Positions 9,186-18,268 of a stretch of DNA of 64,000 bases are shown here, in pieces. Numbering within the stretch: position 1 is the first letter of the stretch; each line of letters begins with the position of its first letter. Origin of the DNA: Rhizorhabdus histidinilytica (lineage in GTDB: Bacteria > Pseudomonadota > Alphaproteobacteria > Sphingomonadales > Sphingomonadaceae); the NCBI RefSeq assembly GCF_900167915.1, contig NZ_FUYM01000001.1, positions 124,001 through 188,000 of the forward strand, written 5' to 3'. The notes beneath the pieces are model-generated. The model searched no databases and had not been told where the DNA came from. It worked only from the letters and a program-made list of their open reading frames with translations. The position numbers were made by a program, and so were the translations under genes.

Positions 9186-12100
9186 CTACTCCGCCGGCTG
9201 CGCCGCCGGTCCCGACTTGTGCTCCTCGTTGTTGACGAGCAGCTTGCCGAGCCGCGGCCCGATCCACTTCTCCATATCGTCGGCCAGGGTGAAGCCCGCC
9301 GGCACGATGACGAGGGTGAGCAGGGTCGACATGGCGATGCCGCCGATCACGCAGACCGCCATCGGCGCCCGCCAGCTCGAATCGCCCGACAGGCCGATGG
9401 CGATCGGGACCATGCCCGCGATCATCGCGACCGATGTCATCACGATCGGCTGGGCGCGTTTGTGGGCGGCTTCGAGGATCGCATCGAACCGGTTGGCTCC
9501 GTGCCGCATCTCCTCGATCGCGAAGTCGACCAGCAGGATCGAGTTCTTGGCGACGATGCCAAACAGCATCAGCAGGCCGATATAGACCGGCATCGAGATC
9601 GGCATGCCGACGATGCGAAGCGCCAGCACGCCGCCCAGCGGCGCGAGCAGCAGTGATGCCATGTTCACGAAGGGCGGCAGCACGCGCTTGTAGAGCAGCA
9701 CCAGCACCGCGAACACCAGCAGGATGCCGGAGACGACGGCGATCGCGAAGCCGGAGATCAGGTCGCCCTGGAACTCCTGCTCGCCGAACTTCACCTCGCG
9801 GACGCCGGCCGGCAGGTTCTTCATGATCGGGGTGGCGTAGATATATTTATAGGCGTCGCCGCTCACAGCGCCGGGCACCAGGTCGGCGCCGACGACGAGG
9901 CGGCGGACCTGGTTGTAGCGGCGGATCTTCGACGGGCCGGCGCCGAAGTTGATGTCGGCGACGACCTTCAGCGGCACGGTGCCGCCCGAGGTGGTCTGCA
10001 CCGGCATGTTCTCGATGGAGGAGAGGTCGCGGCGCGACGCCTCGCTCAGCGACACCCGGATCGGGATCTGGCGGTCGCTCAGCGAGAATTTCGCCATGTT
10101 CTGCTCGATGTCGCCCAGCGTCGCGATGCGGATCGCGTTGCTCAGCGCGGCCGTGGTGACGCCGAGGTCGGCGGCGAGGTCTAGGCGCGGCTTGATGATC
10201 AGCTCGGGCCGCTGGATGTCTCCGTCGATCCGCGGATCGCGGATGATCGAGCTCTTGCGCATCTGCGCGATCAGCGCGTTGGCGCTCTGCTGGAGCTTCA
10301 CGGGATCGTCGCCGGCCAGCATGATCGTCAGGTCGCGGCCGAAACCGCCCGATTGCGACACGAAGTTCACGCGGGCGTCGGGGATCTTGTTGAGCAGCGG
10401 CGCGGTCTCCCGCTCGAATTCGATGCTCGTCCGCGTCCGTTCCTTGGCAGGCTTCAGCGTGATGTAGATCGACGCGAAGCGGGTGTCGCCATTGTCGCCG
10501 ATGTCGGCGAAGGCGGCGTCGACTTCGGGTTGCTGACGGAGCACGGCGATCGTCTCGTCGGCGACCTTCTGGGTGTCCTGTGCGACGCGGGCTCCGGGGG
10601 TGAGCTCGATCTTCACCTGGCTGTAGTCGACGTCGAGCGCCGGCTGGAACTGCTGCGGCGAGGTGGCGAACAGCGCGATCGTCACCAGGAAGGCGACGAC
10701 GCCTATGCCGATCGTCTTCCAGCGGTTGACGAGCGACCATTTGAGCAGCGCGATATATTTGTCCATGACCGGCCCGCCGCCATGTTCCTTCACGCCCTCG
10801 GCCTTCAGGAAATAGGCGGCGATCATCGGGGTGATGAGGCGCGCGACGGCAAGGCTCATCAGCACCGCGACCGCGACGGTCAGGCCGAACTGCTCGAAGA
10901 ACTGACCCGGGATGCCCGGCATGAACGACACCGGCAGGAACACGGCGACGATCGACATGGTCGTCGCGACCACCGCGAGGCCGATCTCGTCGGCGGCGTC
11001 CATCGACGCCTGATAGGCGGTCTTGCCCATCCGCATGTGGCGGACGATGTTCTCGATCTCCACGATCGCGTCGTCGACCAGGATGCCCGCGACGAGGCTG
11101 AGCGCGAGCAGGCTGATCGTGTTCAGCGTGAAGCCCATCAGGTCCATGAACCAGAAGGCCGGGATCGCCGACAGGGGGATCGCCAGCGCCGAGATCATCG
11201 TCGCGCGCCAGTCGCGCAGGAAGAAGAAGACGACGATGACGGCCAGAACCGACCCCTCGACCATCGCGTGGATCGCCGACTTGTACTGTTCCTTGGTGTA
11301 GATGACGCTGGTGTAGAGCTCCTTGAAGGTGATCTTGGGATTCTCCTTGCGGAGCTCGTCGAGCACCTTCTGGGCGGCGTCGTAGACCTTCACGTCGGAC
11401 GCGCCCTTGGCCTTCTGGATGCCGATCGACAGCACCTGGCGGCCGTTCATCTTCGAGATCTGGCGCTGCTCGCCATAGGCATCGCGCACCGTGGCAATGT
11501 CGGCGAGGCGAACGGTGCGACCGTCGCCGACCGATATCTGGGTCTGGCCCAGCTCATAGGCCGAGGCAGCATTGCCGAGCACGCGCACCGACTGCTCGGC
11601 ACCGGCCAGCTCGGCCCGGCCGCCGGCGGCGTTGAGGTTGACGCTGCGCAGGATGTTGTTGACCTGGCTCGCCGTCACGCCCTGCGCCTGCATGCGCGCA
11701 GGATCGAGGATGACGCGGATCTCCCGGCTGACGCCGCCGCCGCGGAACACCCCCGCCATGCCGTCGATCGCCTGGAGCCGCTTGATCACCGTGTTGTCGG
11801 TGAACCAGCTCAGCTGTTCCAGCGTCATGTCGACGCCTTCGATCGAATAATAGGCGATCGGCCCGCCCTCGACGTCGAGGCGCTGGACGGTCGGCTCGAG
11901 GATGCCCTCGGGCAGCTCGGCGCGGATCTTGGCGACCGCATCGCGCACGTCGTTGACGGCGCGGTCGACCGGGGTGCCGAGATGGAATTCGACATTCGTC
12001 CCCGACGTGCCCTCGGTGACGTAGGAGGTGATCGACTTCACATTGCCGATCGACGCTACCGCGGCTTCGACCCGACGGGTGATCTGGGTCTCCATTTCGG

Positions 12101-12272
12101 TCGGCGCCGCGCCGGGCTGGGTGATCTGGACCTCGGCCGCCGGAAAGCTGATGTCCGGCATCTGGTTGATGTCCATCCGCGCGAAGCTGATCAGCCCGGC
12201 GAGGGTGAGGGCGGCGAACAGGACGATCGGCGGGATCGGGTTCCTGATCGCCCAGGCGGAGATGTTACGCAT
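9186..12272 (-). CDS. RND efflux transporter permease (HAE1/AcrB family)
   Basis: A 1028-residue inner-membrane resistance-nodulation-division pump. It starts MRNISAWAIRNPIPPIVLF, with the first TM helix about residues 11-29. A large periplasmic loop follows (PGAAPTEMETQITRRVE), then TM2-6. The proton-relay Asp pair is in LVAGILVDDAIVEIENI, with a second periplasmic loop and the final TM block (FGIVAKNSILLVDFAIEEMR). The length matches AcrB homologues. It exports drugs or hydrophobic compounds using proton motive force. The adaptor gene lies 19 bp upstream in the same operon. No outer-membrane factor gene is adjacent, so a TolC-like partner must be encoded elsewhere. Confidence 0.96.
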   Translation of the reverse strand: MRNISAWAIRNPIPPIVLFAALTLAGLISFARMDINQMPDISFPAAEVQITQPGAAPTEMETQITRRVEAAVASIGNVKSITSYVTEGTSGTNVEFHLGTPVDRAVNDVRDAVAKIRAELPEGILEPTVQRLDVEGGPIAYYSIEGVDMTLEQLSWFTDNTVIKRLQAIDGMAGVFRGGGVSREIRVILDPARMQAQGVTASQVNNILRSVNLNAAGGRAELAGAEQSVRVLGNAASAYELGQTQISVGDGRTVRLADIATVRDAYGEQRQISKMNGRQVLSIGIQKAKGASDVKVYDAAQKVLDELRKENPKITFKELYTSVIYTKEQYKSAIHAMVEGSVLAVIVVFFFLRDWRATMISALAIPLSAIPAFWFMDLMGFTLNTISLLALSLVAGILVDDAIVEIENIVRHMRMGKTAYQASMDAADEIGLAVVATTMSIVAVFLPVSFMPGIPGQFFEQFGLTVAVAVLMSLAVARLITPMIAAYFLKAEGVKEHGGGPVMDKYIALLKWSLVNRWKTIGIGVVAFLVTIALFATSPQQFQPALDVDYSQVKIELTPGARVAQDTQKVADETIAVLRQQPEVDAAFADIGDNGDTRFASIYITLKPAKERTRTSIEFERETAPLLNKIPDARVNFVSQSGGFGRDLTIMLAGDDPVKLQQSANALIAQMRKSSIIRDPRIDGDIQRPELIIKPRLDLAADLGVTTAALSNAIRIATLGDIEQNMAKFSLSDRQIPIRVSLSEASRRDLSSIENMPVQTTSGGTVPLKVVADINFGAGPSKIRRYNQVRRLVVGADLVPGAVSGDAYKYIYATPIMKNLPAGVREVKFGEQEFQGDLISGFAIAVVSGILLVFAVLVLLYKRVLPPFVNMASLLLAPLGGVLALRIVGMPISMPVYIGLLMLFGIVAKNSILLVDFAIEEMRHGANRFDAILEAAHKRAQPIVMTSVAMIAGMVPIAIGLSGDSSWRAPMAVCVIGGIAMSTLLTLVIVPAGFTLADDMEKWIGPRLGKLLVNNEEHKSGPAAQPAE

Positions 12273-12291
12273 GCCGGAAGGCTCCGATCGG

Positions 12292-13473
12292 TCAGCGCGC
12301 GAGGGCGTCGGGCTTGGCGAGCTGCGGCGTCACCTTGTCGCCGGGGTTCAGGAAGGCGCCGGCCGACAGCACCACCTTCTCGTCGCCGCGCAGGCCCGAG
12401 AGGATGACGACGCCCGCGTCGGAGATGTCGCCGACCTTCACGTCGTGGCGGATCACCTTGCCGTCCTTGCCGACGCTGTAGACGAACGAGCCCTTGTCGT
12501 CGCTCTGCACTGCGGATTCGGGCAGGCGCGGCGCGGTGACGCGGCCGCTGGTGATCGTCGCCGTGGCGAAGCCGCCCGGGCGCAGCGCCGGATCATAGGC
12601 AAGCTGGATGCGGGCGACGCCCTGGCGGGTCTGCGGATCGATCACCGGAGAGAGTTGCCAGATCGTGCCGGTGAAGGTCTTGCGGGTGCCGATCGGCGTC
12701 ACCTGCGCCGTATCGCCGACCTTGAGGCGGGCGAGGTCGCGCTCGACGAGCTGGGCGCGGATCTCCATCTCGCCGCCCTTGGCCACGCGGAACAGCGCGC
12801 CGTTGCTCGAATTGACGACCTGGCCGGGCTCGACCGCGCGGGTCAGCACCAGGCCGGCGGCGGGCGAGCGGATGCTGAGGCGGCCGATCTGGGCGCGCTG
12901 CTCGCCAAGCTGGGCCTGCGCGACCGCAACCCGCGCGACGGCGGCGTCGCGCGTCGCGGTGCGGCGGTCGATGTCCGCCTTGGAGATGAAGCCGCGCGCG
13001 ACCAGCGCCTTGGCACGGTCGAGCTCGGCCTGGGCGAGCTCAGCATCGGCGCGGGCGACGCGGACCGAGGCGGCGAGCGAATTGGCCTGCTGTGCCTGGA
13101 CCGAACGTTCGATCACCGCCAGCGTCTGGCCGGCCGCGACCCAGGTGCCGGGCTCGACCAGCACGGCCTGCACCATCCCGCCCTCACCGGCGATGCCGAC
13201 CGGCATCTCGCGCTTGGCGAACAGCGTGCCGGTTGACGTGATCGTCGCGGCGACGTCGGTGCGGCCGGGAATGATCACCGTGACTCCGGGCGCGGGCGGA
13301 GCGGGCGGGGCCGCCTTTTTGCCGCCGAAGATCATGACCCCCGCGACGACCGCGACGATCACGGCGACGATCACCCCGCCGACGATGATCCGGCGGCGGC
13401 GGCGCGCCTGGCCGTCGTCATAGTCATAGGCCGCATAATCGGTCTGGATGCCGGATTCGACGTTCATCCCCAT
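12292..13473 (-). CDS. RND efflux periplasmic adaptor (membrane fusion protein)
   Basis: A 393-residue HlyD/AcrA-type adaptor. A cytoplasmic N-terminus with several Asp and Tyr residues precedes one TM anchor (IIVGGVIVAVIVAVVAGVMI, about residues 30-50). The lipoyl half-motifs GEGGMVQAVLVEPGTWVAAG and SPAAGLVLTRAVEPGQVV flank an alpha-helical hairpin (about 125-195, rich in Ala, Arg and Gln). Beta-barrel and membrane-proximal domains follow (QVTPIGTRKTFTGTIWQLSP, VYSVGKDGKVIRHDVKVGD). It bridges the inner-membrane pump to an outer-membrane channel and is the first gene of the two-gene operon. The ATG at 13473 is the only sensible start. Confidence 0.95.
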   Translation of the reverse strand: MGMNVESGIQTDYAAYDYDDGQARRRRRIIVGGVIVAVIVAVVAGVMIFGGKKAAPPAPPAPGVTVIIPGRTDVAATITSTGTLFAKREMPVGIAGEGGMVQAVLVEPGTWVAAGQTLAVIERSVQAQQANSLAASVRVARADAELAQAELDRAKALVARGFISKADIDRRTATRDAAVARVAVAQAQLGEQRAQIGRLSIRSPAAGLVLTRAVEPGQVVNSSNGALFRVAKGGEMEIRAQLVERDLARLKVGDTAQVTPIGTRKTFTGTIWQLSPVIDPQTRQGVARIQLAYDPALRPGGFATATITSGRVTAPRLPESAVQSDDKGSFVYSVGKDGKVIRHDVKVGDISDAGVVILSGLRGDEKVVLSAGAFLNPGDKVTPQLAKPDALAR

Positions 13474-13689
13474 AGCTTTCCATTGTCGGCCCGGCGCGGG
13501 GCCTGCTGTCTGTTGGAGCTGTATTATCTCAATATGTCACCTCGCTCAAGAGGAGCGATGCCGGCACAGGATCCCGATGGCGACCGGGATCATTTCGTGG
13601 CCGTAAGGCGTTCATGCCCCGTGCAGCGAGGATCGTTATGTCGCGTCTAGCAGCCGCGATCGTCGCGGCCAAGCAGGAGCGCAACCGAA

Positions 13690-14427
13690 ATGGGACATGA
13701 ATTGCTGAAGATCGGTCTGGCCATGCCGGCCGCCCTGGCGCTGATCGCGCCGGCCGCGGCACAGGAGGCGGCGGCGACCGTTCCGCAGGCGATCAGCGGC
13801 ACGCGGCTGGACATCGTCGCGAGCGGGGAGGTCAGCGCGGTACCCGACATCGCGACGGTGGGGGCAGGCGTCGTCACCCAGGCACCGACCGCTGCCGCGG
13901 CGATGAGCGAGAATGCCAGCCGGACCGCGGCGACCGTCGCCGCGATCCGCAAGGCCGGCGTCGCCGATCGCGATATCCAGACAACCGCGATCTCGCTGAG
14001 CCCGCAATATCGCTATGCCGACAACCAGCCGCCGGTGATCACCGGCTATCAGGCATCGAGCCGGGTAAGCGTACGGTTCCGCGACATCAAGAAGGCTGGG
14101 CCGATCCTCGATTCGCTGGTCGCGGCAGGCGCCAACCAGATCGACGGCCCGGCCCTGTCGATCGACAAGCCCGAGCCGCTGCTCGATCAGGCGCGCCAGA
14201 AGGCGGTCGCCGAGGCGCGGGCCCGCGCCGATCTCTATGCGCGCGCCGCCGGTCTGTCGGTGAAGCGCATCGTCGCGATCAGCGAAGGCAGCTTCGAACC
14301 GCCGATGATGCCGCGCCCCGCGCCGATGATGATGGTAGCCCGCGGCAAGGAAGCCGCCGACACCTCGATCGAGGCGGGCGAGCAGAAGCTGTCGATCAGC
14401 CTGTCGGTGACGTTCGAGCTGAACTGA
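13690..14427 (+). CDS. SIMPL domain-containing (DUF541) exported protein
   Basis: A 245-residue exported protein with a signal peptide MGHELLKIGLAMPAALALIA ending near PAAAQ. The SIMPL/DUF541 domain shows LDIVASGEVSAVPDIATVGAGV, TTAISLSPQYRYADNQPPVI, GYQASSRVSVRFRDIKKAG and ALSIDKPEPLLDQARQKAVA. The family includes the oxidative-stress protein YggE and SIMPL in vertebrate signalling, and its exact biochemical role is not settled. The gene is divergent from the RND adaptor with 216 bp between. A GGAG lies about 10 bases before the ATG. Confidence 0.9.
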   Translation: MGHELLKIGLAMPAALALIAPAAAQEAAATVPQAISGTRLDIVASGEVSAVPDIATVGAGVVTQAPTAAAAMSENASRTAATVAAIRKAGVADRDIQTTAISLSPQYRYADNQPPVITGYQASSRVSVRFRDIKKAGPILDSLVAAGANQIDGPALSIDKPEPLLDQARQKAVAEARARADLYARAAGLSVKRIVAISEGSFEPPMMPRPAPMMMVARGKEAADTSIEAGEQKLSISLSVTFELN

Positions 14428-14452
14428 CGGCGGGGCTTTAATCTGAGCCGTT

Positions 14453-14548
14453 CATCCTGAGGAGGGACTGAGCATCGGCGAAGGCCCGTCTCGAAGGACC
14501 ACTCCTTCGAGGCGCCATTTCGCCTTCGCTCAAGGGCTCCTCAGGATG
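14453..14548. repeat. Compound palindromic repeat (CATCCTGAGGAG family)
   Basis: The outer arms CATCCTGAGGAG (14453-14464) and CTCCTCAGGATG (14537-14548) are perfect 12-bp complements. An inner palindrome TCGAAGGA / TCCTTCGA sits at 14491-14510. It lies between the SIMPL gene and the small membrane protein gene, and would fold into a nested hairpin able to terminate transcription from both sides. It has no coding potential. Confidence 0.85.
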
Positions 14549-14646
14549 AGCGGTGGTAGCTGCGTCAAATGAAACGCTCGATATTCTAGACCTTGATTCA
14601 CGCCATCGGCGGAAGCGCAAAGCGCTTCTCCTCAGATGATCAGGCT

Positions 14647-14826
14647 CTAGCGCGGGGGGCCTGCCTTCCAGCCGGTCCTGGGCGGCGCCTTGGTCGGCCG
14701 GAACCCGCTGTGCCTGGGCATGGCGGGCGGTTTCGGCCGGCGCCGGATCAACTCCTTCACGACGACGGTCAGGAGGAAGGCCACGAAAAGGCCCGCGAGC
14801 AGCATCCTGATGTGCGAACTGTCCAT
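14647..14826 (-). CDS. Small single-pass membrane protein, hypothetical
   Basis: A 59-residue protein starting MDSSHIRMLLAGLFVAFLL, with one TM helix (about residues 8-24) followed by a very basic, Pro-rich tail (ELIRRRPKPPAMPRHSGF). GGGAGA lies about 7 bases upstream of the ATG at 14826. An upstream in-frame extension to 14892 is less likely because it would precede that ribosome-binding site. I do not recognise a family. Support is moderate: TM helix, positive-inside tail and ribosome-binding site, but no homology evidence. Confidence 0.5.
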   Translation of the reverse strand: MDSSHIRMLLAGLFVAFLLTVVVKELIRRRPKPPAMPRHSGFRPTKAPPRTGWKAGPPR

Positions 14827-14946
14827 GGCGCCCGTCTCCCACAACGGCTTGACCATAGCTGCGCGGACCCAATCGCCGCGCGGCGGTCCCACACGATGAT
14901 CATAGACCGTTTCGGCTCGCGCGCATAGGCGCCGCCGTTCGGGAGA

Positions 14947-15708
14947 TCAGCCGCCGTTCGCGTCGTCCCGCGCGAAGGGGCGCAGCCGGATGCGGGTGCG
15001 GTGGTCGTCGCCGGCGATCCCCGATCCTTCCAGATTATGACCGCGATAATAATGCTTCTGCCATTTCTGGGCGGCGGCCTCGGTCTCGGGCGTGTGCAGC
15101 GTCGCCAGAAAATTGGCGCGGCTGGCGGTCCAGGCCTCGAATTCGGCCTGGAGCTCGGGATTGGTCTCGATCGAACGGAATTCGGGCTCGATCCGCTCAA
15201 GCTCGCCGCGCTTCGTCGGGAAGACGTGGCAGAAGGGCTCGCCCGCCTCGAAGCGGATCACCGTGTTGGGGCGAGTGAACTGCCAGTTCATCGTGAAGGT
15301 GAAGGGGGTCCAGTCGGTCTCGACGACGCCGGTCAGCGGAGCGATCGCGTCCTTGGGCCGGTTGATCGGGCCCTGGATCATCAGGTCGTAGCCCGGATCC
15401 GTCCGGAACACAGCCGAAACGTGGAAGGTCATGATGCCATAGCCGAAATGGCTGATCGCGGGTTTCTGGCCCTCCTGATCGGGGGTGATGGTGATCGCGT
15501 CGATCGCAAGCTGGCCGTTCCAGTAGGCCGAGAAGCCCGAGGTGCAGAGGATTTCCCAGCCATGCGCATTGGCGATCGTCAGCGGCAGGCAGCGATAGGC
15601 GTAGCGCTGGTCGGTGGCATCCATCCAGTCGCGTTCGTGCGGCGCCGGCCTGATATCGAGCGGCTGCCGGGGCAGCCCATAGGCGATCAGCTTGGCACGG
15701 TCGGACAT
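14947..15708 (-). CDS. DUF6065 family protein
   Basis: A 253-residue cytosolic protein beginning MSDRAKLIAYGLPRQPLDI. Recognisable blocks are DWMDATDQRYAYRCLPLTIAN, WEILCTSGFSAYWNG, HFGYGIMTFHVSAVFRT, YDLMIQGPINRPKD and TFTMNWQFTRPNTVIRF, ending with a Trp/His/Arg-rich C-terminus. This pattern is the DUF6065 family, found next to secondary-metabolism genes and in sphingomonads. Its function is unknown. It is monocistronic, with the gene start 183 bp from the GlsB gene. Confidence 0.82.
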   Translation of the reverse strand: MSDRAKLIAYGLPRQPLDIRPAPHERDWMDATDQRYAYRCLPLTIANAHGWEILCTSGFSAYWNGQLAIDAITITPDQEGQKPAISHFGYGIMTFHVSAVFRTDPGYDLMIQGPINRPKDAIAPLTGVVETDWTPFTFTMNWQFTRPNTVIRFEAGEPFCHVFPTKRGELERIEPEFRSIETNPELQAEFEAWTASRANFLATLHTPETEAAAQKWQKHYYRGHNLEGSGIAGDDHRTRIRLRPFARDDANGG

Positions 15709-15829
15709 GGAATGCTCGGAACCCCCCGGGACGAAGATGTCCGAATGTCTAGAGCCTGATCGTCTGAGGTGGAAGCGTTTCTCTCTCTACCGATGGCATG
15801 AATCGAATGGCCAGAGTCCGGAGTATGGC

Positions 15830-15863
15830 AAGGAAAGAGCCGCCGGACCGTGCCCGGCGGCTC
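15830..15863 (-). terminator. Rho-independent terminator of the GlsB/YeaQ gene
   Basis: On the minus strand GAGCCGCCGG (15863-15854) pairs with CCGGCGGCTC (15846-15837) across a 7-base loop and is followed by TTTCCTT. It sits 29 bp beyond the stop of the GlsB gene. Confidence 0.75.
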
Positions 15864-15891
15864 CCGATGGTCTTTTCACGGATCGCTGCGG

Positions 15892-16140
15892 TCAGCGCAC
15901 CGTGCCGCGCCGGACGAGGTTGACGATCGCGAGCAGGACCACCGCGCCCAGGAAGGCGCTGATCCAACCGTAGATGCCGCCGCCGCCCAGCGACGGGCCG
16001 AACAGCACGCCGCCGATGAACGAGCCGATGATGCCGACGACGATGTTGAGGATGATGCCCTGCTGCGCGTCGGTGCGCATCAGGATGCTCGCCAGCCAGC
16101 CGATGATGCCGCCGACGATAAGGAAAATGATCAGGTTCAT
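15892..16140 (-). CDS. GlsB/YeaQ/YmgE family stress-response membrane protein
   Basis: An 82-residue, three-helix membrane protein: MNLIIFLIVGGIIGWLASIL, then GIILNIVVGIIGSFIGGVLF, then ISAFLGAVVLLAIVNLVRRG. It has the glycine-rich spacing and short Asp/Gln loop (MRTDAQQG) of the transglycosylase-associated GlsB/YeaQ family. Members are induced by envelope or general stress and have no assigned activity. The gene stands alone with its own terminator. An AGGAGGAC sequence lies just upstream of the ATG at 16140. Confidence 0.93.
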   Translation of the reverse strand: MNLIIFLIVGGIIGWLASILMRTDAQQGIILNIVVGIIGSFIGGVLFGPSLGGGGIYGWISAFLGAVVLLAIVNLVRRGTVR

Positions 16141-16266
16141 CGCGTCCTCCTGTCCACTGCCGGTTATGGCCGTAATCTAACCGCTCTGGAGACTACGTTC
16201 GAGTCCTGCGCTGGTTCCTTTCCGATCCGTTCCGATGCCTGTCTTCGTCGCATTTCACGCGACGCG

Positions 16267-16296
16267 AAAAGGCCCGCCCCTGGCAAGGGACGGGCC
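16267..16296 (-). terminator. Rho-independent terminator of sciP
   Basis: On the minus strand GGCCCGTCCCT pairs with AGGGGCGGGCC (one mismatch, 4-base loop) and is followed by TTTT. It begins 35 bp after the sciP stop codon. Confidence 0.85.
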
Positions 16297-16330
16297 GGCC
16301 GGCCGTGGTAAGGACACGGTCGGTAAACGG

Positions 16331-16630
16331 TCAGTATTTCTGCTGACGCTCGTAGAGCGACTTGTAGTGCTGGATGCGGGTGACGCGCAGGCCGGGCATG
16401 CCCGAACGCTCGACCGCGCGTTGCCAGCTGGCGAATTCCTCGATGCTGAGGTCGTAGCGCTCGCAGACCTCGTCCACGGTCAGCAGGCCGCCATTGACCG
16501 CCGCGACCACCTCCGCCTTGCGGCGGACCACCCAGCGGGTCGTGCCCTTGGGCGGAAGGCTGTCGAGGGTCAGCGGCTCGCCGAGGGGGCCGATGACCTG
16601 ATGCGGGCGGATCTTCTGATTCTCAAGCAT
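16331..16630 (-). CDS. sciP: CtrA inhibitor SciP (DUF1153)
   Basis: A 99-residue DUF1153 protein. The helix-turn-helix core reads TRWVVRRKAEVVAAVNGGLL, then TVDEVCERYDLSIEEFASWQ, preceded by the typical HQVIGPLGEPLTL. In Caulobacter the orthologue SciP binds the cell-cycle regulator CtrA and blocks activation of its promoters. Sphingomonads retain it with CtrA. Compared with Caulobacter the length and the core are conserved. It is monocistronic, with a strong terminator immediately downstream. The cell-cycle role here is inferred from the family. Confidence 0.92.
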   Translation of the reverse strand: MLENQKIRPHQVIGPLGEPLTLDSLPPKGTTRWVVRRKAEVVAAVNGGLLTVDEVCERYDLSIEEFASWQRAVERSGMPGLRVTRIQHYKSLYERQQKY

Positions 16631-16741
16631 GCGATACCTCGAACATGGTCGGACGACCGGACTGCGTTTCGGGGAGGCTGGCTATCCGCCCGGCCTTCAA
16701 GGAAGCTTTGCGGTGAAGGGTAAACCGGGAGGTCACCATCT

Positions 16742-17023
16742 TTACGACCGGGGATTGAACAGCGCGGCGGCGGCGGCGTGGAAGCTGCCATGCGCCTGGC
16801 TCCCCGTCGGTACCGGCTGACCCGGCCCTGAGAGCAGGACGGCGACGGCTGGCCGGCTGGCATGATCGGAAGGCTCGCCGGGCCACTCGCCGTCGCGCGC
16901 GAGCCGCGCGGTCGGCGTCTCCGCCTGATGGCGGGCGAGCAGGGTGCGGAGCGTGGCGAAATCGAGCGGCGCATCGGCCGGCTCGGCGCCGTCGACCCGG
17001 AATTTGTTGATGTCGATTTTCAT
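16742..17023 (-). CDS. Hypothetical protein
   Basis: A possible 93-residue protein starting [20 protein letters not shown] at the ATG at 17023. The first ~45 residues look natural (a mix of Lys, Asp, Phe and Leu), while the C-terminal half is Gly/Ser/Pro-rich and may be disordered. It lies between sciP and mnmA, divergent from mnmA. No family is recognised. Support is limited to a plausible N-terminus and the absence of a better gene in this 460-bp interval. Confidence 0.4.
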   Translation of the reverse strand: MKIDINKFRVDGAEPADAPLDFATLRTLLARHQAETPTARLARDGEWPGEPSDHASRPAVAVLLSGPGQPVPTGSQAHGSFHAAAAALFNPRS

Positions 17024-17136
17024 CGCGTGCCCCGCTGCTGTCCGTGTCAGCACAAGAAACGGCTTCGCGGGACAAATCTTTAGGGAAAAATCGCGTAATT
17101 TTGCGGGCGTCGGCGCGACCTGCTATGGGCGCCCCG

Positions 17137-18261
17137 ATGAACCCGGAATTCCAGCTCGAAGGCCGCCAGGCAGGCTCGCTCGCCGGCGCCCGCATCGTCG
17201 TCGCGATGTCGGGCGGCGTCGACAGTTCGGTGGTCGCCGCGCTCGCCGCCGCGAGCGGCGCCGAGACCATCGGCGTGACCCTGCAGCTCTACGATCATGG
17301 TGCCGCCGTCGGCCGCACCGGAAGCTGCTGTGCAGGGCAGGACATCCGCGATGCGCGCGCTGTCGCCGACAAGCTCGGCATCGCCCATTATGTATTTGAT
17401 TACGAAAGCCGTTTCCGGGATTCGGTGATCGCCGACTTTGCCGACGAATATGCCGCCGGGCGAACCCCGATCCCTTGCGTCCGCTGCAACCAGGGGGTGA
17501 AGTTCACCGACCTGTTCGGCATCGCCCGCGACCTCGGCGCCGACTGCCTGGCGACCGGTCATTATGTCCGCCGCGTGGTGGGGGAGGGCGGCCGCGCCGA
17601 GCTGCACCGCGCCGCCGATCCGGCGAGGGACCAGAGCTATTTCCTGTTCGCCACCACGCGCGACCAGCTCGACTATCTGCGCTTCCCGCTGGGCGCGATG
17701 CCCAAGCCGCGCGTCCGCGAGATCGCGGCGGAACTCGGGCTGGGGGTCGCGGCCAAGCCCGACAGCCAGGACATCTGTTTCGTTCCCGATGGCGACTATG
17801 CGAGCATCGTCAAGCGCTTGCGCCCCGAAGCTGCGGAGGAGGGCGAGATCGTCGGCCTCGACGGCCGGGTGCTCGGCCGGCATCGGGGGCTGATCCATTT
17901 CACCGTCGGCCAGCGCCGCGGGATCGAGATCGGCGGAAGCCCCGAGCCGCTCTACGTCGTCCGGCTGGAGCCGGAGACCAAGCGCCTCGTCGTCGGCCCG
18001 CGCCGCGCGCTCGCCGTGTCGGCGGCGCTGCTCGACGACGTCAACTGGATCGGCGAAGGATATGAGGGGCCGGTGACCGCCAAGGTCCGCTCGCTCGCCA
18101 AGCCGGTTCCGGCCCGGTTCGAGGACGGTGCCGTCCGCTTCGACCAGCCCGAATATGGCGTCGCCCCCGGACAGGCGGCCGTGCTCTACGCGGGCGACCG
18201 CGTGCTCGGCGGCGGCTGGATCCGCGCGACCGTCCCGGCCGAGCTTGCCGTAGCGGCCTGA
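17137..18261 (+). CDS. mnmA: tRNA-specific 2-thiouridylase MnmA
   Basis: A 374-residue enzyme that thiolates U34 of tRNA-Glu, -Gln and -Lys using sulfur relayed from the cysteine desulfurase system. Visible are the PP-loop [16 protein letters not shown], the first catalytic Cys in [11 protein letters not shown], the second in [13 protein letters not shown], and [13 protein letters not shown] with the C-terminal barrel. I place the start at the ATG at 17137 (MNPEFQL). An in-frame ATG at 17125 and longer extensions are possible. A CTATGG element just upstream (17123-17128), with TTGCGG at 17101, could be a promoter giving a very short leader, which would exclude the longer starts. Confidence 0.95.
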   Translation: MNPEFQLEGRQAGSLAGARIVVAMSGGVDSSVVAALAAASGAETIGVTLQLYDHGAAVGRTGSCCAGQDIRDARAVADKLGIAHYVFDYESRFRDSVIADFADEYAAGRTPIPCVRCNQGVKFTDLFGIARDLGADCLATGHYVRRVVGEGGRAELHRAADPARDQSYFLFATTRDQLDYLRFPLGAMPKPRVREIAAELGLGVAAKPDSQDICFVPDGDYASIVKRLRPEAAEEGEIVGLDGRVLGRHRGLIHFTVGQRRGIEIGGSPEPLYVVRLEPETKRLVVGPRRALAVSAALLDDVNWIGEGYEGPVTAKVRSLAKPVPARFEDGAVRFDQPEYGVAPGQAAVLYAGDRVLGGGWIRATVPAELAVAA

Positions 18262-18268
18262 ACGCCGC

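Noticed and set aside
10353-12407. 684-residue plus-strand open frame opposite the RND pump
   Set aside because: His/Asp/Arg-rich antisense of a conserved RND gene; no ribosome-binding site or domain.
16742-17023. N-terminal remnant of a polyphosphate kinase 2 gene, from the [10 protein letters not shown] start
   Set aside because: The resemblance stops after about 15 residues and no Walker-type kinase motif follows; kept as hypothetical.
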